Below, in pieces: positions 52,501 to 61,465 of a stretch of DNA of 64,000 bases. A program made the translations under genes and the position numbers. Under the pieces are notes generated by a model. That model had not been told where the DNA came from and did not search any database. It was given only the letters and a program-made list of their open reading frames with translations. Source of the DNA: CAZPXZ01 sp965219495 (lineage in GTDB: Bacteria > Pseudomonadota > Alphaproteobacteria > Rhodobacterales > CAZPXZ01); the NCBI GenBank assembly GCA_965219495.1, contig OZ244777.1, positions 3,658,001 to 3,722,000 on the forward strand. The letters run 5' to 3'. Position 1 is the stretch's first letter. The number at the start of each line of letters is the position of its first letter.

Positions 52501-52685
52501 CCGGGTATCTGGCGCTTGGCGCAGTGCTGGCGGTCTTGCTGGTGCTCTTTGCGGGAGTCGGCCAGTTCGCCTTTGGAAAAGCGGATCCGCGTCGTTCGAA
52601 TCGCCTGATGCGGCTGCGGGTAATTGCGCAGGCGATCGCGCTGTTGTTGTTGGTTGCGGCCTTCGCGTTTCACTCTGCAGGTTAG
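52497..52685 (+). CDS. Small two-helix membrane protein
   Basis: 62 residues starting at a GTG that overlaps the dehydrogenase stop by four bases. Two membrane helices (LALGAVLAVLLVLFAGVGQF and MRLRVIAQAIALLLLVAAF) are joined by a short polar loop KADPRRSNRL. I recall such 'twin transmembrane' proteins, resembling the HIG1 fold, just before PduO-type adenosyltransferase genes in alphaproteobacteria. Function unknown. The cobalamin gene follows after 11 bases. Confidence 0.7.
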   Translation: MTGYLALGAVLAVLLVLFAGVGQFAFGKADPRRSNRLMRLRVIAQAIALLLLVAAFAFHSAG

Positions 52686-52696
52686 GGACCGACTTC

Positions 52697-53260
52697 ATGG
52701 TGGTGCTCAGCCGCATTTATACAGGCGCAGGTGACCGGGGAGAGACAGCCCTCGGGGACGGCCGGCGGGTGCCAAAGACTTCGCTTCGCGTGGAAGCGTA
52801 CGGGACCGTGGATGAGACCAACGCGGCGATTGGGCTGGCGGTGGTGCAGGCCGACGCCGAACTGGCGGCAGCGATGGCGCGAATTCAGAACGAACTCTTT
52901 GATCTTGGCGCCGATCTCTGCGTCCCGCCCGGCAAGGATGAGTCACCCCGGTTGCGGATTGCAGCGAGCCAGGTCGATCGCCTCGAACGAGAGATCGACT
53001 CGATGAATGAACGTCTCGCGCCCCTTCGCTCCTTTGTGTTGCCAGGAGGAACCGGCCTTGGCGCCCAGCTTCACCACGCGCGAACCGTATGCAGACGTGC
53101 CGAACGTCGCGTCATTGCGCTCTCCGAAGGAGAAGTCGTGGGCAAGGAAGCCCGTCGCTACCTGAACCGGCTATCCGATTGGCTGTTTGTCGCGGCCAGA
53201 ATTGCCAATGACGAGGGCCGGGCCGAAGTACTCTGGAATCCGGGTGAAACCGCGACTTGA
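52697..53260 (+). CDS. PduO-type cob(I)alamin adenosyltransferase
   Basis: 187 residues from the ATG at 52697. The family's ATP-binding N-terminus SRIYTGAGDRGETALGDGRR is followed by VEAYGTVDETNAAIGLA and the C-terminal RRYLNRLSDWLFVAARIAN. It transfers adenosyl from ATP to reduced cobalamin, giving coenzyme B12, and acts as a trimer in the cytoplasm. Its neighbours suggest B12-dependent acyl-CoA metabolism elsewhere in the genome. Confidence 0.92.
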   Translation: MVVLSRIYTGAGDRGETALGDGRRVPKTSLRVEAYGTVDETNAAIGLAVVQADAELAAAMARIQNELFDLGADLCVPPGKDESPRLRIAASQVDRLEREIDSMNERLAPLRSFVLPGGTGLGAQLHHARTVCRRAERRVIALSEGEVVGKEARRYLNRLSDWLFVAARIANDEGRAEVLWNPGETAT

Positions 53261-54207
53261 TTCCAAACACTGTCGCTTGCCTTGAAAAAAGCAGTTCGGT
53301 CGCTGTAGTTGCAGACATTCGGCGCCGGCGCATTCCCCAACTTCAAGACAATGGATGAAACGCCCGCCGGGAATAGGGGTCCTGTTGGGTGCAAGACCAT
53401 GACGGTTCAATCCGTGATTCCTGAAGCACGGGGCAGGGACTCGCGCATCAGGTTCGAGAACGTGCAAAACAGCGGCATCGATCGACGGCTGCACCGGCGT
53501 CGCCCGGGGAACGAGTGGCGATATCCTGTGTTCCAGCGCGGGTCTGTTGAAACAGCACATCACCGCCGTCCCTGGGCGGCGTGTCCCGCACAGACGGCAT
53601 GCCCGAAAATCCGGTTCGATCCTCTCATCGACCCCAGCGACATGCACGGGGAGCGTGCCGCCCCCGGAACCATGCGCGTTCATGAGCGTCTAGCCCGGCC
53701 GAGCCGCCTCGCCGCGGCCTGTCGAGTCGCCTGGTTCCGAGACCGGCGACGGTTCGCGACATCGTTTCTTCTCCTGCGGCCGCCTGGGACGCGCAGTCGA
53801 CTTGCGCCGGGGCTTGCCGCTCCTGTGTGCGGAGTCCGCGTGTCTATGGATTTGGGCTGCGGCGAATATGCGGCGGGAGAAAGGGAGGGTCCACCCCGCG
53901 GCCTCTCTGTCTGGTAGGCGGTTGCCATTTCCTGTTGCGGGACTGCCCGGGGCAATCCCTCTGAGTCATCGTAGCTCTGGACGAGCTTGAAGATCGCTTC
54001 GGCCGGTTTCCCCAAGCGTGTCGCGTTCCTCAGTCCTTCCGTGATTTGGACGGCTCTTTGAGGTCTGAGCAGCAATCGGCACGGGGGTTGTCAACGCCTT
54101 CATTGCTCCTTGACGCGTGCGGCCAAGTTGCGGATAGTGGCGCGCTTGCGCCGGGAACCGGACTCCTCGTGCGACATCACACCTGAACTGCTGTTCTGGA
54201 GGCGCCT
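53261..54207. other. About 950 bases with no supported gene
   Basis: Several open frames on both strands (up to 200 codons) exist but lack homology and overlap one another. The last 20 bases carry the ribosome site of etfB (GGAGG). This is the longest silent stretch among the housekeeping genes and may contain a degraded gene, but I cannot identify one. Confidence 0.4.
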
Positions 54208-54969
54208 ATGAAGGTGATCGTGCCCGTCAAGCGGGTGATCGACTACAACGTGAAGGTTCGCGTGAAGGCCGACAAGACCGGAGTCGACCTCGCGAACGTG
54301 AAAATGTCCATGAATCCGTTCGATGAGATCGCTGTCGAACAGGCAATCCGCCTCAGGGAGTCCGGTGTTGCCACGGAAGTGATTGCAGTGAGCATTGGTG
54401 TCGCAAAGGCCCAGGAGACCCTGCGGGTGGCCTTGGCGATGGGCGCGGACCGCGCCGTTCTCGTGGAAGCGTCGGAACAGCCGGAAGTGGATATCGAGCC
54501 GTTGGCCGTCGCGAAGATTCTTGCCAAGATCATCGAGGAAGAGAATTCTCCCCTTGCGATTCTTGGCAAACAGGCCATCGACAACGACTGCAACGCCACG
54601 GGACAGATGCTCGCCGCAATTCTGGGATGGGGACAGGCGACATTTGCTTCTCGTGTCGAAGTCTCCAGCGAACGAGCCGGGGTAACACGCGAAGTCGACG
54701 GCGGTCTTCAACTCGTGGAAATCGACCTGCCTGCGGTGGTTACGGTGGACCTGCGTCTCAACGAACCGCGATACGCAACCCTGCCCAATATCATTGGCGC
54801 CAAGCGAAAGCCCCTCGACGTCAAAACTCCGGCGGATTATGGGATCGACGTAACCCCGCGACTTGAAGTCCTCGAGGTCGTAGATCCTCCGGAGCGCAAG
54901 GCAGGGCTCGTGGTCGGAAATGTACACGAGCTCGTCGACAAGCTCCGAAATGAAGCCGGGGTGATCTGA
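54208..54969 (+). CDS. etfB: Electron transfer flavoprotein subunit beta
   Basis: 253 residues. Starts MKVIVPVKRVIDYNVKVRVK and carries MSMNPFDEIAVEQAIRLRES, the AMP-binding loop GKQAIDNDCNATGQMLAAIL and the signature VEIDLPAVVTVDLRLNEPRY. With EtfA it forms the heterodimer that passes electrons from acyl-CoA dehydrogenases to ETF-quinone oxidoreductase. etfA follows two bases after its stop. Confidence 0.95.
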   Translation: MKVIVPVKRVIDYNVKVRVKADKTGVDLANVKMSMNPFDEIAVEQAIRLRESGVATEVIAVSIGVAKAQETLRVALAMGADRAVLVEASEQPEVDIEPLAVAKILAKIIEEENSPLAILGKQAIDNDCNATGQMLAAILGWGQATFASRVEVSSERAGVTREVDGGLQLVEIDLPAVVTVDLRLNEPRYATLPNIIGAKRKPLDVKTPADYGIDVTPRLEVLEVVDPPERKAGLVVGNVHELVDKLRNEAGVI

Positions 54970-54970
54970 T

Positions 54971-55912
54971 ATGGCTGTTCTACTTGTTGGGGAGCACGAC
55001 AACAGTTCTCTGAACGAGGCTACGGCAAAGTCAGTGACGGCCGCCCGGGCGATGGGCGATCCGGTCCATGTGCTCTGCGCCGGCGAAGGCTGTGGCGCGA
55101 TTGCAGAGGCTGCAGCCGCCTTGGACGGAGTCGCAAAGGTGCTTTGCGCCGATGATCCGGCATACGGGAAAGGCATGGCCGAACCGCTGGCGGCATTGGT
55201 GGTTTCGCTAGCGGGGGACTATACGCATCTGACCGCGCCCGCCACCGCCAACGGCAAGAACGTGATGGCGCGGGTCGCAGGGCTCCTGGACGTGATGATT
55301 ATTTCCGACATCACGCGGGTGGACGCGCCGGATACTTTCGAACGGCCCATCTACGCGGGCAACGCCATGCAGACGGTGCGCTCGGCGGAAACCACGAAGG
55401 TGGTGACCATACGGGCCACCGCGTTTGATGCGGCGGAAGGCGCCGGACCGGCGCCGGTTGAAACCGTGGCGACGGTGGAAGATCCGGGTCTCTCCCGATA
55501 TGTCGGCGAAGAGTCGCAGACGACGGACCGGCCCGAACTCACCTCGGCGCGCGTTGTGATATCCGGCGGGCGTGGAATGGGCGCCGGTGAAAACTTCGCG
55601 TTGCTGGAGTCCGTGGCAGACAAGCTGAAGGCGGCCGTGGGAGCGTCGAGAGCCGCGGTGGACGCGGGGTACGCTCCGAACGACATGCAAGTCGGCCAGA
55701 CTGGCAAGGTCGTTGCGCCCGATCTCTATATTGCGGTGGGGATTTCGGGGGCAATTCAGCATCTCGCTGGAATGAAGGATTCCAAGGTGATCGTTGCCAT
55801 CAACAAGGACTCCGAGGCGCCAATTTTCCAGGTTGCCGATTACGGGCTCGTTGCCGACCTTTTTGACGCGCTGCCGGAGTTCGATCAGGAGTTGGCCAAG
55901 AACCCGGGATAA
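54971..55912 (+). CDS. etfA: Electron transfer flavoprotein subunit alpha
   Basis: 313 residues. The N-terminal part is variable; the C-terminal FAD domain is diagnostic: RVVISGGRGMGAGENFALLE, ASRAAVDAGYAPNDMQVGQT, and SGAIQHLAGMKDSKVIVAIN with KDSEAPIFQVADYGLVADLF. It binds FAD and works with EtfB. The pair plus the downstream 3-hydroxybutyryl-CoA dehydrogenase forms a fatty-acid/butanoate cluster. Confidence 0.96.
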   Translation: MAVLLVGEHDNSSLNEATAKSVTAARAMGDPVHVLCAGEGCGAIAEAAAALDGVAKVLCADDPAYGKGMAEPLAALVVSLAGDYTHLTAPATANGKNVMARVAGLLDVMIISDITRVDAPDTFERPIYAGNAMQTVRSAETTKVVTIRATAFDAAEGAGPAPVETVATVEDPGLSRYVGEESQTTDRPELTSARVVISGGRGMGAGENFALLESVADKLKAAVGASRAAVDAGYAPNDMQVGQTGKVVAPDLYIAVGISGAIQHLAGMKDSKVIVAINKDSEAPIFQVADYGLVADLFDALPEFDQELAKNPG

Positions 55913-56083
55913 TTTCTCAGAATCGCGCCCGCCTGGGCCGGATGATTTTGGCAGGATAATTCTCGATCCGGCTCCGGGTCAGGGATTTGGCGTCTTGCCC
56001 CGGTCTCGGGCCGGGAGTATTGTGCATCGCACAACGGCAAGGGTGCGTCGAGCGCGTGTCCAGGCGGATTTTCGGGTGCGTTG

Positions 56084-56959
56084 ATGGTTTTCCAGACGGT
56101 AGGTGTGGTCGGCGCCGGAGCGATGGGCAACGGAATTGCCCATGTATTTGCTCTGGGTGGCCATGAGGTTCTACTGAACGACACCGACCCGGGCGCGTCC
56201 CAGCAAGCAATTACGACGATCGCGCACAATCTCGACCGGCAGGCTGCGAGAGGCGTGATCTCCAGCGAGGAATGCAGTGCTGCTCTCCAAAGAATTCGCT
56301 CTGTTGACGACCTTGGCGCATTCGCGTCCTGCGATCTTGTCGTGGAATCGGTCGTCGAGGACGAAGCGATCAAGCGGGACGTATTTCGGCAAATAATAGA
56401 AGTAGTAGACGATCACGTCATCCTGACGTCGAACACGTCAACAATTTCCATCACGCGTCTCGCGTCCGGGACGGATCGTCCAGAACGTTTCATGGGACTG
56501 CATTTCATGAATCCGCCGCCGGTGATTCAACTGGTGGAGTTGATTCGAGGAATTGCAACAAGCGAAGAGACCTTCCGGGCGGTGCGGCAGATGGTGGAAA
56601 ATCTCGGCAAGACAGCCGCAACTGCGGAGGATTTTCCTGCTTTCATCGTCAATCGCGTCTTGGTGCCCATGATCAATGAGGCGGTGTACACACTTTATGA
56701 AGGAGTGGGCACGGTCGAAGGCATTGACCGCGCGCTTCGTTTGGGCGCAAAGCATCCGATGGGTCCACTCCAACTGGCGGATTTCATAGGGCTTGATACG
56801 TGTCTGGCAATCATGAACGCGCTTCACGAGGGATTGTCGGATACGAAGTACCGGCCATGCCCGCTCTTGGTGAAGTACGTTGAAGCTGGATGGCTGGGGC
56901 GCAAGACTCAGCGCGGCTTCTATGATTATCGCGGAGAGGAGCCGGTTCCCACGCGTTGA
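56084..56959 (+). CDS. 3-hydroxybutyryl-CoA dehydrogenase
   Basis: 291 residues from the ATG at 56084 (a TTG three bases earlier is possible). NAD-binding motif VGVVGAGAMGNGIAHVFA, then the catalytic region ILTSNTSTISITRLAS and HFMNPPPVIQLVELIRG, and the C-terminal helical domain (VLVPMINEAVYTLYEGVGTV, GPLQLADFIGLDTC). It oxidises 3-hydroxyacyl-CoA with NAD. It is a stand-alone short form, as in butanoate or polyhydroxybutyrate metabolism, not fused to enoyl-CoA hydratase. Confidence 0.93.
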   Translation: MVFQTVGVVGAGAMGNGIAHVFALGGHEVLLNDTDPGASQQAITTIAHNLDRQAARGVISSEECSAALQRIRSVDDLGAFASCDLVVESVVEDEAIKRDVFRQIIEVVDDHVILTSNTSTISITRLASGTDRPERFMGLHFMNPPPVIQLVELIRGIATSEETFRAVRQMVENLGKTAATAEDFPAFIVNRVLVPMINEAVYTLYEGVGTVEGIDRALRLGAKHPMGPLQLADFIGLDTCLAIMNALHEGLSDTKYRPCPLLVKYVEAGWLGRKTQRGFYDYRGEEPVPTR

Positions 56960-56992
56960 CAATTCGCCGAAACAAATGAATGGGAGGCTTCC

Positions 56993-57583
56993 ATGATTCT
57001 ATCTCGCCCACGCAGAATGGGACTTGCGCTCGCAGGTGCGGTCGGAACGGCCTTGCTTGCCTCGACCGTGCTCGCGGCTCCGAAGTCTTACTCCTTGGAC
57101 AAGAGCCACGCGTCTGTGGTCTTCACCGTTTCGCATCTGGGATTCACGCAGATATTCGGGCAGTTCCGGGAGTTTGACGCCGACGTCGTGTTCGACGCCG
57201 AAGATATCGCGATGTCGGAGATTACCTTCCGAATCCATGCGGGGAGCATCGATACCAATTGGGCGCGCCGCGACGAACATATCCGAAGCGGAGATTTTCT
57301 GGACGTTGGAAATCACCCCGCGATCGTTTTTCGTTCGACCCGCATTGAATCGACGGGCGACAACACTGCGCGCGTTTACGGAGATCTGACCCTGGTAGGA
57401 ACAACCCAGGAGGAGGAATTCGACGTTACGCTCATCAAGTCCGGCGAAATTCGGGGAACACAGACCGCGGGATTTAGCGCAACCGGCACCATAGACCGGA
57501 CACGGTACGGCGTGGACTACGCCGCGCCGGCGATTGGCAGTCATGTTTCGGTGAACATTTCGCTCGAACTCCAGGCCAACTAA
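56993..57583 (+). CDS. YceI-family periplasmic protein
   Basis: 196 residues with a signal peptide (GLALAGAVGTALLASTVLA, cleavage near residue 31). The mature part has the YceI lipocalin-like pattern: SYSLDKSHASVVFTVSHLGF, the DTNWARRDEHIRSGDFLDV loop and PAIVFRST. YceI proteins bind isoprenoid-like lipids such as polyprenols. The cytochrome b561 gene follows after 28 bases, a pairing found in many proteobacteria. Confidence 0.9.
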   Translation: MILSRPRRMGLALAGAVGTALLASTVLAAPKSYSLDKSHASVVFTVSHLGFTQIFGQFREFDADVVFDAEDIAMSEITFRIHAGSIDTNWARRDEHIRSGDFLDVGNHPAIVFRSTRIESTGDNTARVYGDLTLVGTTQEEEFDVTLIKSGEIRGTQTAGFSATGTIDRTRYGVDYAAPAIGSHVSVNISLELQAN

Positions 57584-57611
57584 ATCGCGTTCTGACCGGA
57601 GCGTCAGACCG

Positions 57612-58172
57612 ATGCTTCGCAATTCTGTCGACCGCTGGGGGCTTCCATCGAAGCTGTTGCACTGGTGCATCGCGGTGCTTGTGATCGGAATGCTGGCATT
57701 TGGCATCTACATCGATCGATTCGTGAAGGACGTCTATGAGGCGTTCGACCTTATCCAGATGCACAAGTCGTGGGGGTTCGTGATATTTTGCCTTGTTGCC
57801 GTACGCATCACATGGCGATTCGCCGCCGGCGTGCCGGAACTTCCGGAAAGCGTGCCTTCCTGGCAGGTGCTGGCATCGAGAGCCTCCCATTTTCTGCTCT
57901 ACGCGTTGATGATCGTGATGCCGGTCTCGGGCTGGCTCTACGCATCGGCGTCCGAAAGCCAGGAACTCTTCGGCATTCGGAATATGGTGTTCGGGCTATT
58001 TGAACTGCCAGATCCGTTCACACCGGGTTCCAAGGATCTGGCGGACCGATTTCGGTCCGTTCATGGCGCCGCTTCCAAATTGTTGATTCTGGTTGCTGTC
58101 GTTCACATTGCGGCGGCGCTGAAGCACCACTTCGTTGATCGCGATTCGGTGCTTCGGCGCATGTGGTTCTGA
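57612..58172 (+). CDS. Cytochrome b561 (CybB-like)
   Basis: 186 residues with four membrane helices. Candidate haem ligands: His in LPSKLLHWCIAVLVIGML and HKSWGFVIFCLVAVRITW, ASHFLLYALMIVMPVSGWLY, and VHGAASKLLILVAVVHIAAA. It transfers electrons from quinol in the inner membrane. It probably works with the YceI protein just upstream. Confidence 0.9.
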   Translation: MLRNSVDRWGLPSKLLHWCIAVLVIGMLAFGIYIDRFVKDVYEAFDLIQMHKSWGFVIFCLVAVRITWRFAAGVPELPESVPSWQVLASRASHFLLYALMIVMPVSGWLYASASESQELFGIRNMVFGLFELPDPFTPGSKDLADRFRSVHGAASKLLILVAVVHIAAALKHHFVDRDSVLRRMWF

Positions 58173-58185
58173 GCCGGAAGCTGCC

Positions 58186-58206
58186 CGGGCGGGCTGTTTC
58201 CGCCCG
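58186..58206. terminator. Hairpin between convergent cytochrome b561 and TlpA-like genes
   Basis: CGGGCGG (58186-58192) and CCGCCCG (58200-58206) form a 7-bp GC stem with a 7-base loop in the 48 bases between the two convergent genes, which fits a shared bidirectional terminator. Confidence 0.55.
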
Positions 58207-58220
58207 CTCGATTCAAGACT

Positions 58221-58964
58221 TCACGAGGAGTTGCCGGCGGTCAACCGGCGGAAGATGTTCAGCGCCTCGGGGGCATCCCATTCGGCGTCTCCCACAAGGC
58301 GACCAATCTCGTTCCCGTCGCGGTCAACAATGATGGAGGTGGGAAGACCCAGCGCGCGCAATGCCGACGCAAACCGGGCATTCGGGTCCACGTGGATCGC
58401 CAACTGCTCGATGCCGATTTCGTCATAGAATTCGCGGGCCAAGGCGATGCCATGACGATCGAGGTTGATGGCGATGACTTCAAAGTGTTCGCCTCCGAGT
58501 TCCGCCTGAAGCCGGTCGAGCGAAGGCATCTCCTTGCGGCAGGGTGGACACCATGTCGCCCAGAAGTTCACCAGGAGCACCTTGCCGCGGTAGTCCTTGA
58601 GGCTGGTTTCCTCGCCGTCTTCCCTGATCAGGACGTGGTCCGGGATATTGCTTCCAACGAGATGGACAAGCAGGCGGCGCACGGTGCCCAAGCGCATGTC
58701 GCGGACTTCCTGGAGGGTCTCCGTAGTGGCGGACTGGGAATGGGCATCGGGCGTAAAGCCGATCGCAATCAACGCGGCAAGGGCGAAGAAAAATCGCGAG
58801 AACCAAGACGCAATCTTTCGCGATTCGCCAAAAAGGTGCGGTTTGTGAAGAAGAAATTTCCATGTTCGGAAGGATGCAGTTTTCTGATGCACGTTGGACC
58901 TCCAGTGGATCGAAGAATGATCGAAAACCTTCGAAACGTACGATGATGGCCGTCGCCTTCGCAA
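58221..58964 (-). CDS. TlpA/ResA-like thiol-disulfide oxidoreductase
   Basis: 247 residues in the open frame. A single membrane anchor (WFSRFFFALAALIAIGFTPD) precedes a periplasmic thioredoxin fold with the redox motif in VNFWATWCPPCRKEMPSLDR, then VIAINLDRHGIALAREF and the cis-proline region GLPTSIIVDRDG. TlpA-like proteins reduce apocytochrome or copper-chaperone cysteines. The first 45 residues before the anchor look non-native, so the true start is probably downstream of 58964, perhaps an alternative start codon. Confidence 0.8.
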   Translation of the reverse strand: MRRRRPSSYVSKVFDHSSIHWRSNVHQKTASFRTWKFLLHKPHLFGESRKIASWFSRFFFALAALIAIGFTPDAHSQSATTETLQEVRDMRLGTVRRLLVHLVGSNIPDHVLIREDGEETSLKDYRGKVLLVNFWATWCPPCRKEMPSLDRLQAELGGEHFEVIAINLDRHGIALAREFYDEIGIEQLAIHVDPNARFASALRALGLPTSIIVDRDGNEIGRLVGDAEWDAPEALNIFRRLTAGNSS

Positions 58965-59229
58965 TCAGTGCCATTCAATTCTGGTTATAATATGAACAAA
59001 TCAGATTGCGCAGCCGCCTTTGATGCCGGAAGGTTCAAGGCCTGTTCGTCCATCTTGTGACAACAGGCTGGCCCCTGACCGTTTTCATCCCCCGCCGCGC
59101 TTCTCGCGGCCATTCTCCGCCAAGCCGGTGGCAGCCGGAAGAGGAACGCTCGGCATAGCGACCGCTACCGGAACTTCCATACAATCTGCGCAACATTCAT
59201 GGAAGCGCGAATGCACTTGGCGGCGGCAT

Positions 59230-60246
59230 ATGGAGGACTCGAATTTGATTCGGATCGCCATCGCGGGCGCCGGAGCAATCGGCACGGTGCACGCCCGGAA
59301 CATTGCGGCGCATCCCGATTGCACGCTCTCCCACGTGATTGACCTGGATGCCGAACGCACAGAACGACTTTCGGGCAGATTTGGAGGGAAGACGGGGAGT
59401 ACCATCGAAACAGCGACGCGGGACGAAGAGGTCGATGCGGTGATCATTGTTTCTTCGACGGCGGCACACACGGAACAGGTTCTGGCCTGTACCAATACCC
59501 AAATGCACTTCTTGTGCGAATAGCCGATTGCTGACGGCCTCGAACAGGCGAAGGAGTGCGTGAAGCGGGTGGAGGATGCAGGTGTCGTTTCTGACATGGG
59601 ATTCAATCGGCGCCTGGATTCGGAATATCGCGCGCTGTCTGACCGCACCCGAAGCGGCGAAATCGGGCAAGTGGAACCACTTCATGTGGTTTCCAGGACG
59701 TCTGAACCGCCAAACCCGGAAACCGCGGTGGTTTCAAGTGGCATGATCCGGGAGAAGGGAGCGCATTTCTACGACTTGGCTTCATGAATCCCCGGACACG
59801 AACCAGTCGAGGTTTATGCCGCGGGCGCCTGTCTGATCGACCCTGCTTTCGCCGAATATGGGGACGTGGATACGGCTGCGCTCACGCTCTGCTTCGATAG
59901 CGGAGCCATCGCTACCTTCAGTTTCGGCCGCCGAACAGCTTACGGACAGGACGAATTGATTGAAGTGTTCGGTTCTGATGGAATGTTGATTTCGGGCCGT
60001 CAACGCGCGGGCGATGTGGCGCTCTTCAAGGGCAGAACGGTTGTGGAATCAGGCGTCCATTTCGGCTGGTATGACCGATTCCGGGAAAGCTGCACCTTGG
60101 AACTGAACTCGTTTGTCTCGGCAATCGTGAACCGGACACCGGTTCACGCAAGTCTTGCTGACGGGCTGCGAACGCAGGCGGTGGCGGAAGCGGCGATTCA
60201 CTCCTTGAAGCGCGGCGCTCCGGTCCGAATGGAGAAGATCTCGTAG
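59230..60246 (+). pseudogene. Gfo/Idh/MocA-family oxidoreductase with two in-frame stops
   Basis: From the ATG at 59230: IRIAIAGAGAIGTVHARNIA (NAD-binding), VIDLDAERTERL and HFLCE, then TAG at 59521-59523 where relatives have Lys in the catalytic C-E-K-P motif. The same frame continues with IADGLEQAKECVKRVEDA, GFNRRLDSEYRAL and GAHFYDLAS, then TGA at 59785-59787, and again to the natural end (FDSGAIATFSFGRRTAYGQD, FVSAIVNRTPVHASLADGLR). Such enzymes oxidise inositol or sugar derivatives. The loss of the catalytic lysine codon to a stop shows it is dead. It belongs with the decayed sugar-transporter remnants that follow. Confidence 0.85.
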
Positions 60247-60485
60247 CGCAAGAACGGACGATCGAAAAGGCCCTGTTGGAAGCCATACGCTACCGCCGTT
60301 GCAAACCATTGAGAATTCCGAGCGCCGGCCAGGCATTCGATGAATTCAACGGGGCCACCTCACGCATTACGGCCCGGTCTCGTTCTTCCGGAAATTTGCA
60401 GAGCGGAATACCAGTCGTCTTCGGGCGTATTCGATGCTCCTCAAGCTTCGGCTTCCATCCGCCGCAGATGCCGGGAATGGCGGGA

Positions 60486-61080
60486 CTATCTGCGCCGTTC
60501 CGCGGCGCTCAATGCAACGGCCGAAACGATGATCAGTCCGGTTGTCAGGTCCTTGTAGAACGGATCGACATTCAGGATGTTGAAACCGTTGTTGATCAGG
60601 GCGAGCAGCATGACGCCGGCGACCGATCGCCAGACTGCACCTACGCCGCCGTAAGTGCTGGTGCTGCCAAGGATGATGGCCGCGATGGCCTGCAGCTGAT
60701 GAGGAGTCCGTTCAAGGTCCCCACGGCAAGACCGAGGCAAGACCGACGAATGGCGCTGCGAGGATACCAAGCTGAGGGTTGACGTTCACGGTGACCCCGG
60801 CAGCGGCAACGCTTGCGGCGCCGAAAATGGCGCCGTTGAAGAGGTCGAAGCCGCCACCGATGATCATCAGGGTGAGTGCCGCGGCGATAATTTTCAGCGG
60901 CGAGTTCTGGTTCAAGATGTTCAACAGGTTGCGGGGAGTCGGGAAGGCGTCGCCGATGATGGGCAGGAAGACCATGAGCGCGACGATCATGATCAGCACG
61001 GAATAGGTGCGCAGGAACGCAAAGACGGAATGCCGCCCAAACGCAATGCGCCCATCGCCGGGCCCTTTTCGCGCAGAATC
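60486..61080 (-). pseudogene. Ribose-type ABC transporter permease (RbsC-like), deleted and frameshifted
   Basis: N-terminal helices read as FLRTYSVLIMIVALMVFLPI, RNLLNILNQNSPLKIIAAAL and TLMIIGGGFDLFNGAIFGAA; a frameshift near 60740 gives GLAVGTLNGLLIS. The frame then jumps to IAAIILGSTSTYGGVGAVWR and LALINNGFNILNVDPFYKDL, the C-terminal part. About 130 residues of the middle are missing, judged by normal RbsC length. Confidence 0.8.
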
Positions 61081-61119
61081 GCTCAATGTACGCTCTCTCC
61101 GGTGGGTGACACCGAAACT

Positions 61120-61273
61120 CCGCCGCGGCATCGGCCTCCATTTCGAACAGGCGGCGCGTCGCGTGGTCTGTTGACGCGGAAGCCATATCGATTTCTTCGA
61201 TCGTGCGGCCGTCCTTGCGCAGGGAACCCCGGTGCGCAAGGCCCAGGACTTCCTCAGGTTCCGATGAATTCAC
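61120..61273 (-). pseudogene. Sugar ABC transporter ATPase (RbsA-like), C-terminal stub
   Basis: The minus strand reads EPEEVLGLAHRGSLRKDGRT followed by IEEIDMASASTDHATRRLFE, matching the last 50 residues of RbsA-type ATPases (E-V-x-G-L-x-D-R, M-R-x-G-R). The rest of the gene is missing. It directly precedes the RbsC-like remnant, as in an intact operon. Confidence 0.65.
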
Positions 61274-61305
61274 CTGGGCTTATATAGTGTCTGTGCCAAA
61301 ACACC

Positions 61306-61322
61306 GGGTTTTGAACCCGGCG
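61306..61322. repeat. Short perfect hairpin in the decayed sugar locus
   Basis: CCGGGTT-TTG-AACCCGG, 7-bp perfect arms with a 3-base loop, between the binding-protein stub and the ATPase stub. It may be a residual terminator or attenuator within the former operon. Confidence 0.4.
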
Positions 61323-61360
61323 CGAGGTTTCCGGTCCGGGCGCCCAGCGCGGAATTCGGC

Positions 61361-61465
61361 CTATTCCGCCTTCGCCTCGGCGATGCTGAACGCCGCAATC
61401 GCCGTTGTCAGCGCTGTCGCCCGCAACACGCGGAACCTGGTACGATTCGAGGAACGTCCTTTCAT
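61361..61465 (-). pseudogene. Probable sugar-binding protein, signal-peptide stub
   Basis: An ATG at 61465, preceded by AGGAGAGAG-like sequence on the minus strand, opens 34 codons reading MKGRSSNRTRFRVLRATALT then TAIAAFSIAEAKAE, a plausible signal peptide, and stops at a TAG. In an RbsB-RbsA-RbsC operon the binding protein comes first, exactly here. The remainder was removed by the deletion that also took most of the ATPase gene. Identification rests mainly on position. Confidence 0.4.

Noticed and set aside
53309..54075. Open frames of 130-200 codons between the adenosyltransferase and etfB.
   Set aside because: They overlap each other on both strands, are Arg/Pro-rich, and lack start signals or homology; I report the stretch as empty instead.
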